The notes beneath the pieces are model-generated. The model ran no database searches and had not been told where the DNA came from. It saw nothing but the letters and a program-made list of their open reading frames with translations. From assembly GCF_000522985.1 (NCBI RefSeq), contig NZ_CP007130.1:496001-560000 (forward strand): a stretch of DNA of 64,000 bases. The letters are read 5' to 3'. Both the position numbers and the translations under genes were made by a program. The stretch is from Gemmatirosa kalamazoonensis (GTDB lineage: Bacteria > Gemmatimonadota > Gemmatimonadetes > Gemmatimonadales > Gemmatimonadaceae). Of this stretch, positions 46,349 through 53,781 are shown in pieces (positions within the stretch are counted from its first letter, which is position 1; the number at the start of each line of letters is the position of its first letter).

Positions 46349-47038
46349 ATGACGCTCGCCCGCGACGGCTACGTGATCGTGCCTGACGCCGTCGATGCCG
46401 CGACCGTGGACGCGCTGCTGGCGGCGCTCGCTCCACTCGCGGAGACGGTCGACGGCACGCGCGGCGGCGCGCGTCACCTGCTGCGCGACGTGCACGCCGT
46501 GCGCGCGCTCGCGCGGAGCGCGGCGGTGCGCGGCGTCGCCGAGGCCGCGCTTGGGCCGGGGGCGTTCGCCGTGCGCGGTATCCTGTTCGACAAGACGCCG
46601 GGCGCGAACTGGAAGGTGGTCTGGCACCAGGATCTGACGATCGCGGTCCGCGAGCGTCGCGACGTGCCGGGGTTCGGGCCGTGGACGGAGAAAGACGGCG
46701 TGGCGCACGTACAGCCACCGGCGCAACTGTTGGCTCGCATGGTGGCGGTGCGCGTGCACCTGGACGACTGCACGGAGGCGAACGGCCCGGTGCGCGTGAT
46801 CCCGGGGTCGCATGTGCACGGCAGGCTGACCGCGGCCGACGTCGGCCGCTGGCGCGCCACCGCCCCGCAGGTCGTCTGCACGGTGACGCGTGGCGGCATC
46901 CTCGCGTTCCACTCGCTGCTGCTGCATGCCTCGGCGCCGGCGGTCGAGCCCGCGCACCGCCGCGTCGTGCACCTCGAGTTCGCGGCCGCGGAGTGGGCGC
47001 AGCTGCCCGGCGGACTCGCGTGGTACGATCGAGTGTGA
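46349..47038 (+). CDS. Phytanoyl-CoA dioxygenase (PhyH) family protein
   Basis: 229 aa. Fe(II)/2-oxoglutarate oxygenase fold: the iron ligands are H-x-D in WHQDLTIA and a distal His in FHSLLLHAS; the following R in HRRVVHLEF may bind 2-oxoglutarate. RVHLDDCTEANGPVRVIPGSH is the conserved central segment of PhyH proteins. The family hydroxylates fatty acyl chains, antibiotics or other small molecules; substrate not predictable. No operon partner: the next gene is convergent. Confidence 0.85.
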   Translation: MTLARDGYVIVPDAVDAATVDALLAALAPLAETVDGTRGGARHLLRDVHAVRALARSAAVRGVAEAALGPGAFAVRGILFDKTPGANWKVVWHQDLTIAVRERRDVPGFGPWTEKDGVAHVQPPAQLLARMVAVRVHLDDCTEANGPVRVIPGSHVHGRLTAADVGRWRATAPQVVCTVTRGGILAFHSLLLHASAPAVEPAHRRVVHLEFAAAEWAQLPGGLAWYDRV

Positions 47039-47098
47039 GTGGACCGGGATCGCCGTTCGGCGCGCCATCGCCCCGCGCCCGCGGCCGTCGCGCCTCTC

Positions 47099-47836
47099 CT
47101 ATCGCCCCAGCGTCCGGATCTCCTGCGCCCGCGCCCGACTCACCGGCACGCGCGCCCCGTCCAGCAGCTCCGCCTCGAGGTTCCCGGCCGCGTCGCGCTT
47201 GAACGCGCGCACGTGATCGAGGTTCACGATGTGCGCGCGGTGCACGCGCGAGAACCGACGCGCGTCGAGCCGCGCCTCGAGACGGCCGAGCGAGAGATGC
47301 AGCACGTGACGGACGTTGCCGTCGTGCGCGATCACGTAGTCGCCGTCGGCCTCGAACCACGACACGCGCTCGACCGGGAGCGGAACGAGCGCGCCGCCGA
47401 CCCGCACGAACAGCCGGCTGATCGGCCCGCCCGCGAGTGCGCCGCTCAACCGCTCCATCGGGTCCACCGACGCGGGCTCGCCGAGCGCGGACCGCACGCG
47501 CTCCATCGCGGCGGCGAGGCGCGATGGACCGAATGGCTTCAGCAGGTAGTCCACCGCGCCGAGCTCGAACGCGCTCACCGCGTGCTCGGAGAACGCGGTC
47601 GTGAAGATGACGAACGGCGCGCGCTCGAGCCGGCGCAGCACGTCGGTGCCTAACAATCCCGGCATCTGCACGTCGAGGAAGACGAGCTCCGGCCGCAGCG
47701 CGTGAATCCCGGCGACCGCGGATTCGCCGTCGGCCGCCTCGCCGACGACGTCGACCCAGTCGAACGCGCGGAGCATCGCGCGCAGCCCGGCGCGCGCGAT
47801 CGGCTCGTCGTCGACGACGAACGCGGTGACCTTCAC
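47099..47836 (-). CDS. LytTR-type response regulator
   Basis: 245 aa from GTG 47836, overlapping the kinase stop (GTGA). Receiver domain (about 1-115) with phospho-acceptor Asp in LVFLDVQMPGLLG, acidic pair in VVDDEP, and the conserved Lys in LLKPFGPSR. LytTR DNA-binding domain (about 140-245): VRVGGALVPLPVERVSWFEADGDYV, SRVHRAHIVNLDHVRAFKRD, PVSRARAQEIRTLG. It should activate genes in response to the adjacent kinase. The divergent permease gene at 48981 is a natural first target. Confidence 0.95.
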   Translation of the reverse strand: MKVTAFVVDDEPIARAGLRAMLRAFDWVDVVGEAADGESAVAGIHALRPELVFLDVQMPGLLGTDVLRRLERAPFVIFTTAFSEHAVSAFELGAVDYLLKPFGPSRLAAAMERVRSALGEPASVDPMERLSGALAGGPISRLFVRVGGALVPLPVERVSWFEADGDYVIAHDGNVRHVLHLSLGRLEARLDARRFSRVHRAHIVNLDHVRAFKRDAAGNLEAELLDGARVPVSRARAQEIRTLGR

Positions 47837-48801
47837 GACGCCGCGCCGCGATGGCGGGGCACGACGAGCAGCGCCTCGAAGCCGCCTTCCGGCGCGGGGC
47901 CGCACACGAGGCTCGCCGCGCTGCCGTAGAGCACCCCCAGCCGATCCCGCAGTCGCGCCAGCCCGGTGCCCGGACTCGGCTTCGCGGGGAGCGCGCGAAC
48001 ACCGTCGCCCGAATCGCGCACCGAGAGCATCAGCTCGGAGCGGCTGGCGGCGGCGGTGACGACGATCTCCGTCGCGGCCGTGCGCGGCGCCGCGCCGTGA
48101 CGCACCGCGTTCTCGACGAGCGTCTGCAGCGCGAACACGGGCACGCGCTCGTCGAGCAGCTCGTCGTCCATGTCGGCGTGCACGACGAGGCGATCGCCGA
48201 ACCGGATCCGCTCGAGGGCGAGGTAGCGGGAGACGAACGTCCACTCGTCGCCGAGCGTGACCTCGTCGCGCTTCTCCTCGAGCGTCGCGCGCAGCAGGTC
48301 GCCCACGAGCTCCGCGGCCTCGGCGGCGCGCTGCGGGTCGACGGGAATGAGCTGCACGACGGTGTGCAGCGCGTTGAACAGGAAGTGCGGCTGCACCTGC
48401 GAGCGGAGCGCCGCGAGCTGCGTGCGCGCGGCGACCGACTCCGCCCGCGCGGCGCGCGCCGACCCGTCGGCTGCGTACGAGATCCCGACGACGATGGCGT
48501 ACATGAACACGCCGATGAACGTCATCTCGAACGCCCGGCTCTGCAGCGAGAGCTCGGGCACGTGGCCGGGCACGAGCGCCTCCAGCACCGCCGTCACGAG
48601 GAACCACGTGAAGGCGGCGATCGGCGCGCCGACGATGTGGAACGCGGCGAAGCGGAGCCGGAACGGCCGCGGCCACGGCACCCGGCGCACGAAGTGGTAG
48701 ACGAACGCGATGATCGCGGCGCCGACCGGCAGGCGGATCGCGGCGGCGATGATCTCGTCCGTCGTCCACACCGAGGCGACGACCAGATGCAGTGGGGACA
48801 T
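47833..48801 (-). CDS. LytS-type sensor histidine kinase
   Basis: 322 aa from ATG 48801. Three to four membrane helices in the first 135 residues (VGAAIIAFVYHFV; IAAFTWFLVTAVLEAL; MTFIGVFMYAIVVGIS), then the His_kinase domain with LRSQVQPHFLFNALHTVVQL carrying the phospho-His, and a HATPase-like end (LVENAVRHGA, GTGLARLRDRLGVLYG). No extra sensor domain; signals may be sensed by the membrane segment. Partner of the overlapping LytTR regulator. Confidence 0.93.
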   Translation of the reverse strand: MSPLHLVVASVWTTDEIIAAAIRLPVGAAIIAFVYHFVRRVPWPRPFRLRFAAFHIVGAPIAAFTWFLVTAVLEALVPGHVPELSLQSRAFEMTFIGVFMYAIVVGISYAADGSARAARAESVAARTQLAALRSQVQPHFLFNALHTVVQLIPVDPQRAAEAAELVGDLLRATLEEKRDEVTLGDEWTFVSRYLALERIRFGDRLVVHADMDDELLDERVPVFALQTLVENAVRHGAAPRTAATEIVVTAAASRSELMLSVRDSGDGVRALPAKPSPGTGLARLRDRLGVLYGSAASLVCGPAPEGGFEALLVVPRHRGAAS

Positions 48802-48980
48802 GCGCGTCGAGAGAGAGGTGACCGTGGGGTGCCGTCTCAGGATAGGGACCGCGCGACCTTCGGGCGACGGCCGCCGCTGCCGTTCGGCGGCCTGGATCTG
48901 CCGTTCGGCGAATCGCCGCTGTCGAGCCCCGCCGCGGCATCCCAGGTTGCGCGAGCGATCCGCCAATACCACCAGCCGTC

Positions 48981-51539
48981 ATGACGATGTCGCGTCCCCT
49001 TCGATTCGCGCTGCCGCTCGACCTGAAGTTCGGCTTCCGGATGCTCGTGAAGTATCCCGGCCTGACGATCGTGGGCGGGCTCGCGATGGCGTTCGCCGTG
49101 TGGGTGGGCGCCGTGGTGTTCGAGATGGTGACGGCGTTCACCAACCCCACGCTGCCGCTGCCGGCCGGCGATCGCGTCGTGCAGATCCGGGACTGGGACG
49201 TGGAGGCCGGGAAGGCGGAGCCGCGGGCGCTGCACGACTTCGTCGTGTGGCGCGAGTCGCTCAAGTCGGTCACCGACATCGGGGCGTTCCGCGACGTGTC
49301 GATCAGCCTCGTCGCGCCCGGCATCGAGTCCGGTCCCGTGCAGGTGGCGGAGATCACGTCGAACGCGTTCCGGATCGCGCCCGCCGCGCCGGTATTGGGT
49401 CGCGTGCTCGCTCCGGCCGACGAGCGCGCCGGGGCGCCGCAGGTCGTGGTGATCGGCTACGGCGTGTGGCAGAAGCGCTTCGCGGGCGACGCGCACGTGA
49501 TCGGCCGCAGCGTGCAGCTCGGAGACACGTTCGCCACGGTGGTCGGCGTGATGCCCGAGGGGTTCGCGTTCCCCGTCTCGCACGAGGCGTGGATCCCGCT
49601 CCGGTCGGACGTGCTCGGCCAGCCGCCGCGCGAGGGGCCGGACGTCACGGTCTTCGGGCGACTGGCGCCGGGCGTCTCGCTCGAGGGAGCGCAGGCGGAG
49701 CTGGCGGTGCTCGGTCGGCGCACGGCGGCGCAGTTCCCGAGCACGCACGAGCACCTGCTGCCGCAGGTCAGGCCGTACACGAGCACGTTCTGGGATCCGT
49801 CCGCCCAGGAGATGCCGCTGATCTACTCGTTCAACGTCTTCGCGGTGCTGCTGCTCGTGCTGATCTGCTGCAACGTGGCCCTGCTCATGTTCGCGCGGGC
49901 CGCCACGCGTCAGAGCGAGCTCGTGGTGCGCAGCGCGTTAGGCGCGAGCCGCGGTCGGATCATCGCGCAGCTCTTCGCCGAGGCGCTGGTGTTGGGCGCC
50001 GTGGCCGCGGCGGTCGGCCTGGCGGCCGCGTGGTTCGTGCTCGACCGGTGGGGGCTGCGCTACCTGGAGTTCAACCTCGGGCGGATCCCGTTCTGGTTCG
50101 ACATCGGCCTCTCGCCGCTGACCGTGCTCTACGCGTGCGGGCTCACGCTGCTCGGCGCGGCGATCGCCGGCGTGGTGCCGGCACTGAAGGTCATGAAGGG
50201 GATCGGCGCGCAGCTCCGGCAGGGGACGACGGGCGGCGGCGGCGGCGTACAGTTCGGCGGCGTGTGGACGGCGGTCATCATCACGCAGGTCGCGTTCACG
50301 GTAGCATTCCCCGGGATCGCGTACGTCGAGCAGCGGCAGCTCGCGCGCATCAAGTCGTTCCCCGCCGGCTTCGCGGCGGAGGAGTATCTCGCCGCACGGC
50401 TCGACATGGACGTTCCCGACGTGCGCGAGGCGGCGGCCGAATCGGCGTGGGTGGCGCGGGGCACGCGCCTCGCGGCCGCGCTCGAGACGGTGCGCCAGCG
50501 CGTGGCCGCCGAACCCGGCGTCCTCGGCGTCACGTTCGTGGACCGACTGCCGCGCGACGAGCACGCCGAGCGCGTCATCGAGCTGGAGGAAGACCTGCCC
50601 GGCGCGCGGCAGGCGGCGCCGGTGCCGTCGCGCTCGGGGCAGCAGCCGCTGCGAGAGGTGAGCACCGCGCAGATCGACCCGTCCTACTTCGACGTGCTGA
50701 AGACCCCGATGCTCGCCGGGCGCGCGTTCGACAACGGCGACCTCGCGCCGAGCGCGCGCGCCGTCATCGTCGACAAGGGCTTCGTCGACCAGGTGCTGCA
50801 GGGACGCAGCGCCGTCGGCCGGCTGGTGCGCTTCGGCGCTCGGCGGGGCAGGAACGTGCCCGAGCAGGAGCGGCCGTGGTTCGAGATCGTCGGCGTGGTG
50901 AAGGAGCTCGGCATGGGTGCGCCGACGCAGATGGGGCGCGCCGCGGGGCTCTATCTGCCGACGGTCCCCGGGCGGGACGGGCCGGTCAACATCGTCGTGC
51001 ACACGCGCGGCGACCCGATGGCGCTCGTGCCGCGGCTGCGCGCGATCTCGTCGGCGGCGGACCCCACGCTGCGGCTCACGGCGCTGCAGAGCGTCGATCA
51101 GGTGACGAGCGGCGTGCTGTGGTTCATCCGGCTGTGGTTCCGGATGACGCTCGTCCTGATCGGCATCGCGATCCTCCTCTCGCTCGCCGGCATCTACTCG
51201 GTGCTGTCGTTCACCGTCGCGCGGCGCACGCGCGAGATCGGCGTACGCGTCGCGTTAGGCTCCGACCGGCGACGCGTGGTGGTCGACATCTTCCGGCGGC
51301 CGGTGACGCAGGTGGCCGTCGGCGTCGTGGCGGGCGGGGCGCTCATCGGTGCCGTGGCGTTCTTCGCGTCGACCATCGGGCTCGAGGACGGCCGGATCAA
51401 GCCCGCGTTCAGCGCGGGACAGGTGGCGCTCTACGTGGCCTACGTCGCGTTCATGTTCGGCGTGTGCCTGCTCTCGTGCGTCGTGCCGACGCGGCGCGCG
51501 CTCGGCGTGCAGCCGACGGAGGCGCTGCGCGCGGAGTAG
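48981..51539 (+). CDS. Large orphan ABC permease, MacB-like (FtsX domains)
   Basis: 852 aa from ATG 48981. Two MacB-type periplasmic/FtsX units in one chain: the first membrane segment LTIVGGLAMAFAVWVGAVVF, a first periplasmic domain, three helices (near VLLLVLICCNVALLMFA, VLGAVAAAVGLAAAW, LTVLYACGLTLLGAA), then a second segment, a second domain, and helices LVLIGIAILLSLAGIYSVLS and YVAYVAFMFGVCLLSC, ending RRALGVQPTEALRAE. The architecture is that of the duplicated orphan permeases of Acidobacteriota and Gemmatimonadota. No ATPase gene adjoins, so it borrows one or acts in another way. Confidence 0.92.
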   Translation: MTMSRPLRFALPLDLKFGFRMLVKYPGLTIVGGLAMAFAVWVGAVVFEMVTAFTNPTLPLPAGDRVVQIRDWDVEAGKAEPRALHDFVVWRESLKSVTDIGAFRDVSISLVAPGIESGPVQVAEITSNAFRIAPAAPVLGRVLAPADERAGAPQVVVIGYGVWQKRFAGDAHVIGRSVQLGDTFATVVGVMPEGFAFPVSHEAWIPLRSDVLGQPPREGPDVTVFGRLAPGVSLEGAQAELAVLGRRTAAQFPSTHEHLLPQVRPYTSTFWDPSAQEMPLIYSFNVFAVLLLVLICCNVALLMFARAATRQSELVVRSALGASRGRIIAQLFAEALVLGAVAAAVGLAAAWFVLDRWGLRYLEFNLGRIPFWFDIGLSPLTVLYACGLTLLGAAIAGVVPALKVMKGIGAQLRQGTTGGGGGVQFGGVWTAVIITQVAFTVAFPGIAYVEQRQLARIKSFPAGFAAEEYLAARLDMDVPDVREAAAESAWVARGTRLAAALETVRQRVAAEPGVLGVTFVDRLPRDEHAERVIELEEDLPGARQAAPVPSRSGQQPLREVSTAQIDPSYFDVLKTPMLAGRAFDNGDLAPSARAVIVDKGFVDQVLQGRSAVGRLVRFGARRGRNVPEQERPWFEIVGVVKELGMGAPTQMGRAAGLYLPTVPGRDGPVNIVVHTRGDPMALVPRLRAISSAADPTLRLTALQSVDQVTSGVLWFIRLWFRMTLVLIGIAILLSLAGIYSVLSFTVARRTREIGVRVALGSDRRRVVVDIFRRPVTQVAVGVVAGGALIGAVAFFASTIGLEDGRIKPAFSAGQVALYVAYVAFMFGVCLLSCVVPTRRALGVQPTEALRAE

Positions 51540-51615
51540 TGCGGCGGACGGCCGCTCGGCGTGTTATCCTGCAGCCGTATCGTGCAGGACCACCGCCACA
51601 CCGCACCGTCCGACC

Positions 51616-51876
51616 GTGTCCGACGAGATCGTCGTCCTCCGCGAGTTCCTGAACGAGCTCGACGCGCGCTTCGCGTCCACGGTCCTCGAGGCGAACGGGA
51701 TCCCGTCGCAGGTGCTCGCGGACACGGCCGGGGGCGCGTACCCGAGCATGGCGCTCGTCTACCCGGTGCGCCTGCTCGTGCGCGCCGAGGACGCGGCGCT
51801 CGCCGCCGAGGTGCTCGACACGCCGGCCGACGCACCGGCCGAGGCGCCGCACGACGACACCCCTCCCGCCGCCTAA
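51616..51876 (+). CDS. DUF2007-like small protein (signal-transducing family)
   Basis: 86 aa from GTG 51616. IVVLREFLNELDARFASTVLEANGIPSQVLAD and LLVRAEDAALAAEVLDT follow the DUF2007 pattern (GlnB-like small domain of unknown role). The stop TAA is in the GCCTAAC word at 51871. It begins a run of four small genes on the same strand that appear co-transcribed (12 and 28 bp gaps). Confidence 0.7.
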   Translation: MSDEIVVLREFLNELDARFASTVLEANGIPSQVLADTAGGAYPSMALVYPVRLLVRAEDAALAAEVLDTPADAPAEAPHDDTPPAA

Positions 51877-51888
51877 CACGAGGTGACC

Positions 51889-52098
51889 ATGTCGACCCGC
51901 TCCTACCGGCTCGTCGTGCTCGGCTGCATGCTGTCGTGGTTCCTGCTCGGCCTGCACGCACCGATCGTCCATCAGCTCACGTCGCGCCACCGGGCGCCGC
52001 ACGCGTCGGTGCTCGTGGCGGTCGCCGCGCTCGCGCTCTGCGCGCTCGCGGGATCGTGGGCACTGCTGCGCGCACCGGGTCGGCAGGCCGGCCGTTAG
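51889..52098 (+). CDS. Small two-helix membrane protein
   Basis: 69 aa from ATG 51889 after GAGGTG. Helices LVVLGCMLSWFLLGLHAP and VLVAVAALALCALAGSW with a His-rich loop (HQLTSRHRAPH) that might bind metal. The TAG stop is in the GCCGTTAGGC word. Function unknown; placed between the DUF2007 gene and the 50-aa gene. Confidence 0.6.
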   Translation: MSTRSYRLVVLGCMLSWFLLGLHAPIVHQLTSRHRAPHASVLVAVAALALCALAGSWALLRAPGRQAGR

Positions 52099-52126
52099 GC
52101 ACCGACGGAGACCGACGGAGGCCGCC

Positions 52127-52279
52127 ATGATCCGCAAGCTAAAGAGCGGTGAGTACCGGCTCTACTCGAAGAAGAAAGACCCGAAGACCGGCAAGCGCCG
52201 CAACCTCGGCACGTTCAAGACGCGCGAGGCCGCCGAGAAGCACGAGCGCGCGGTGCAGTACTTCAAGCGGCAGGGGTGA
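52127..52279 (+). CDS. 50-aa conserved-type basic protein
   Basis: 50 aa from ATG 52127, with GGAGG six bases upstream. Translation: MIRKLKSGEYRLYSKKKDP then KTGKRRNLGTFKTREAAEKH and ERAVQYFKRQG. Highly basic, with the look of a small Arm/AP2-like DNA-binding element (GEYRLY, NLGTFKT, AAEKH pattern of integrase arm domains). I recall similar short proteins in Proteobacteria, but their function is unknown to me. The stop TGA is followed after two bases by the start of the next gene. Confidence 0.75.
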   Translation: MIRKLKSGEYRLYSKKKDPKTGKRRNLGTFKTREAAEKHERAVQYFKRQG

Positions 52280-52281
52280 GC

Positions 52282-52605
52282 ATGTTCGTGCACGCCGTCT
52301 ACTTCTGGCTCCGTCCCGACCTCACGCCCGACGAGCGCGCGCGCTTCGACGCCGGCGTCGCGTCGCTGCGCACGATCGAGGGCGTGCGCCACGGCTACGT
52401 GGGCGTGCCCGCGCCGACCGATCGGCCGGTGATCGAGCGCGGCTACTCGGTCGCGCTGGTCGCCGTCTTCGACGACCAGGCGGCGCACGACGCGTATCAG
52501 GTGCACCCCGTGCACGACCGCTTCCGCGACGAGTGCGGCGGCCTGTGGACGGACGTGCGGATCTTCGACTCGGTGAGCGACGAGCAGGAGGCGGCACGTG
52601 GCTGA
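52282..52605 (+). CDS. Dabb (stress-responsive alpha/beta barrel) protein
   Basis: 107 aa from ATG 52282; a GTG at 52276 overlaps the preceding stop. FVHAVYFWLRPDLTPDERARFDAGVASL and VALVAVFDDQAAHDAYQVHPVHDRFRDECGG match the Dabb family (small dimeric ferredoxin-like fold). The terminal eight bases overlap the following GTG. Members bind small hydrophobic molecules or act as stress proteins; no specific ligand can be given. Confidence 0.85.
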   Translation: MFVHAVYFWLRPDLTPDERARFDAGVASLRTIEGVRHGYVGVPAPTDRPVIERGYSVALVAVFDDQAAHDAYQVHPVHDRFRDECGGLWTDVRIFDSVSDEQEAARG

Positions 52606-53065
52606 CGACCGCCGACGTAACCTGTTCGATCCGGACGCCGTCGCCGAGGTGCAGCGCCGCCTGCAGACGCTGCGCCCCGACAGCCCGCGGCAGTGGGGCA
52701 CGATGACGCCGTCGCAGATGGTGGTGCACTGCGCGCGGGCCGTGGAGCAGGCGCTGGGCGAGCGGCGGCCGCCGCGCGCGATGATCGGGCGCGTCCTCGG
52801 CTGGGCCATCAAGCCGCTCGCGCTCGGGAACGATGCGCCCATGCGCCGCAACTCGCCGACGATGCCGGAGCTCGTCGTGAACGAGGAGCCGGACCTCGCT
52901 GCGGAGCGCGCGCGGCTCTCGGCGCTCATCGACCGCTTCGTCGCGGCCGGGCCCGCGGGGTGCACGACGCACCCGCACGGCTTCTTCGGGCGCCTGACGC
53001 CGCGCGAGTGGGCGGTGCTGATGTACAAGCACCTCGACCATCACCTGCGGCAGTTCGGCGTCTGA
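52598..53065 (+). CDS. DUF1569 protein (DinB-like fold)
   Basis: 155 aa from GTG 52598, overlapping the Dabb gene. Possible metal ligands: His in MVVHCARAVEQ and two in YKHLDHHLRQFGV, as in DinB-like four-helix proteins. The sequence WGTMTPSQMVVHC and GFFGRLTPREWAVLMYKHLDHHLRQF follows DUF1569. Activity unknown; DinB relatives are thiol transferases such as bacillithiol S-transferase. Confidence 0.8.
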   Translation: MADDRRRNLFDPDAVAEVQRRLQTLRPDSPRQWGTMTPSQMVVHCARAVEQALGERRPPRAMIGRVLGWAIKPLALGNDAPMRRNSPTMPELVVNEEPDLAAERARLSALIDRFVAAGPAGCTTHPHGFFGRLTPREWAVLMYKHLDHHLRQFGV

Positions 53066-53078
53066 CGCGATCGCCGCG

Positions 53079-53303
53079 TCAGGCGGGCGGCTCGCCGAGC
53101 AGGCAGCGCATGCAGCGCAGCGTCGTGCCGAGGTGCGCCGCGCGCCCGGCCTCGGTCAGCACCCACGGCCGGCTCTGCATCGGCGGCTCGTGACGCACGT
53201 GCTGCCGGTGGCCGCACGCCAGCTCCGCGACCCAGTGCCCCTCGTCGTCGAGCCGGAAGCCGGTGATCGCCTGCTCCGGTGCCGCGGGATCGAACGGGCG
53301 CAC
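53079..53303 (-). CDS. DUF3565 zinc-finger-like small protein
   Basis: 74 aa from GTG 53303, two bases after the VanZ-type gene stop. ITGFRLDDEGHWVAELACGHRQHVRH, PPMQSRPW and LRCMRC give the C-G-H ... H ... C-x-x-C arrangement typical of DUF3565, probably a zinc site. No known biochemical role. Convergent with the DUF1569 gene. Confidence 0.8.
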   Translation of the reverse strand: MRPFDPAAPEQAITGFRLDDEGHWVAELACGHRQHVRHEPPMQSRPWVLTEAGRAAHLGTTLRCMRCLLGEPPA

Positions 53304-53305
53304 GA

Positions 53306-53758
53306 TCAGCCGCGCGCGGCGACGCGCACCCGCACCGCGTCGCGCGCCCCCCCCCATGCGAGCATGACGAGCGCGCCTAACGCGGCGCCCGTCGCGTCGG
53401 GCACGAGGTCGCGCAGCCGGCAGTGTCCCTGCCCCGTGACCCCTTCGGCCAGCTCGACGAGGGCGCCCATCACGAGCGTCGCCGCACCCGCGCACAGCCA
53501 GCGCCGCGGCCCGCGGAACTGCGGGAGGCTCAGCACGTAGCACAGCGCGAACAGCACGATGTGCGGGTGGTTGCCGAGCGACAGCGCGGCCAGCCGCGCG
53601 TCGAGCGCGGTCTCGCAGGCGCGCGGGTGCAGCCGGAAGCCGACGCGCGCCGGGAAGTAGAGCAGCCCGAGCGCCATGAACGCGACGTACGCGGCGCGCA
53701 CGCCTCGGAGCGCGAGCACCGCGAGCACCACGCGCACCGCCGTGAAGAGCGCCGTCAT
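53306..53758 (-). CDS. VanZ-like membrane protein
   Basis: 150 aa with four probable helices (near VRVVLAVLALRGV; YVAFMALGLLYFP; IVLFALCYVLSLP; ALVMLAWGG). The segment ALVELAEGVTGQGHCRLRDLVPDATGAALGALV matches the VanZ pattern, with the D-x-x-x-N/D motif before the last helix. VanZ relatives alter sensitivity to glycopeptides in some species, but most have no assigned role. Just upstream of the DUF3565 gene. Confidence 0.7.
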   Translation of the reverse strand: MTALFTAVRVVLAVLALRGVRAAYVAFMALGLLYFPARVGFRLHPRACETALDARLAALSLGNHPHIVLFALCYVLSLPQFRGPRRWLCAGAATLVMGALVELAEGVTGQGHCRLRDLVPDATGAALGALVMLAWGGARDAVRVRVAARG

Positions 53759-53781
53759 GTCAGGAAGCTACCACGCGCGCG

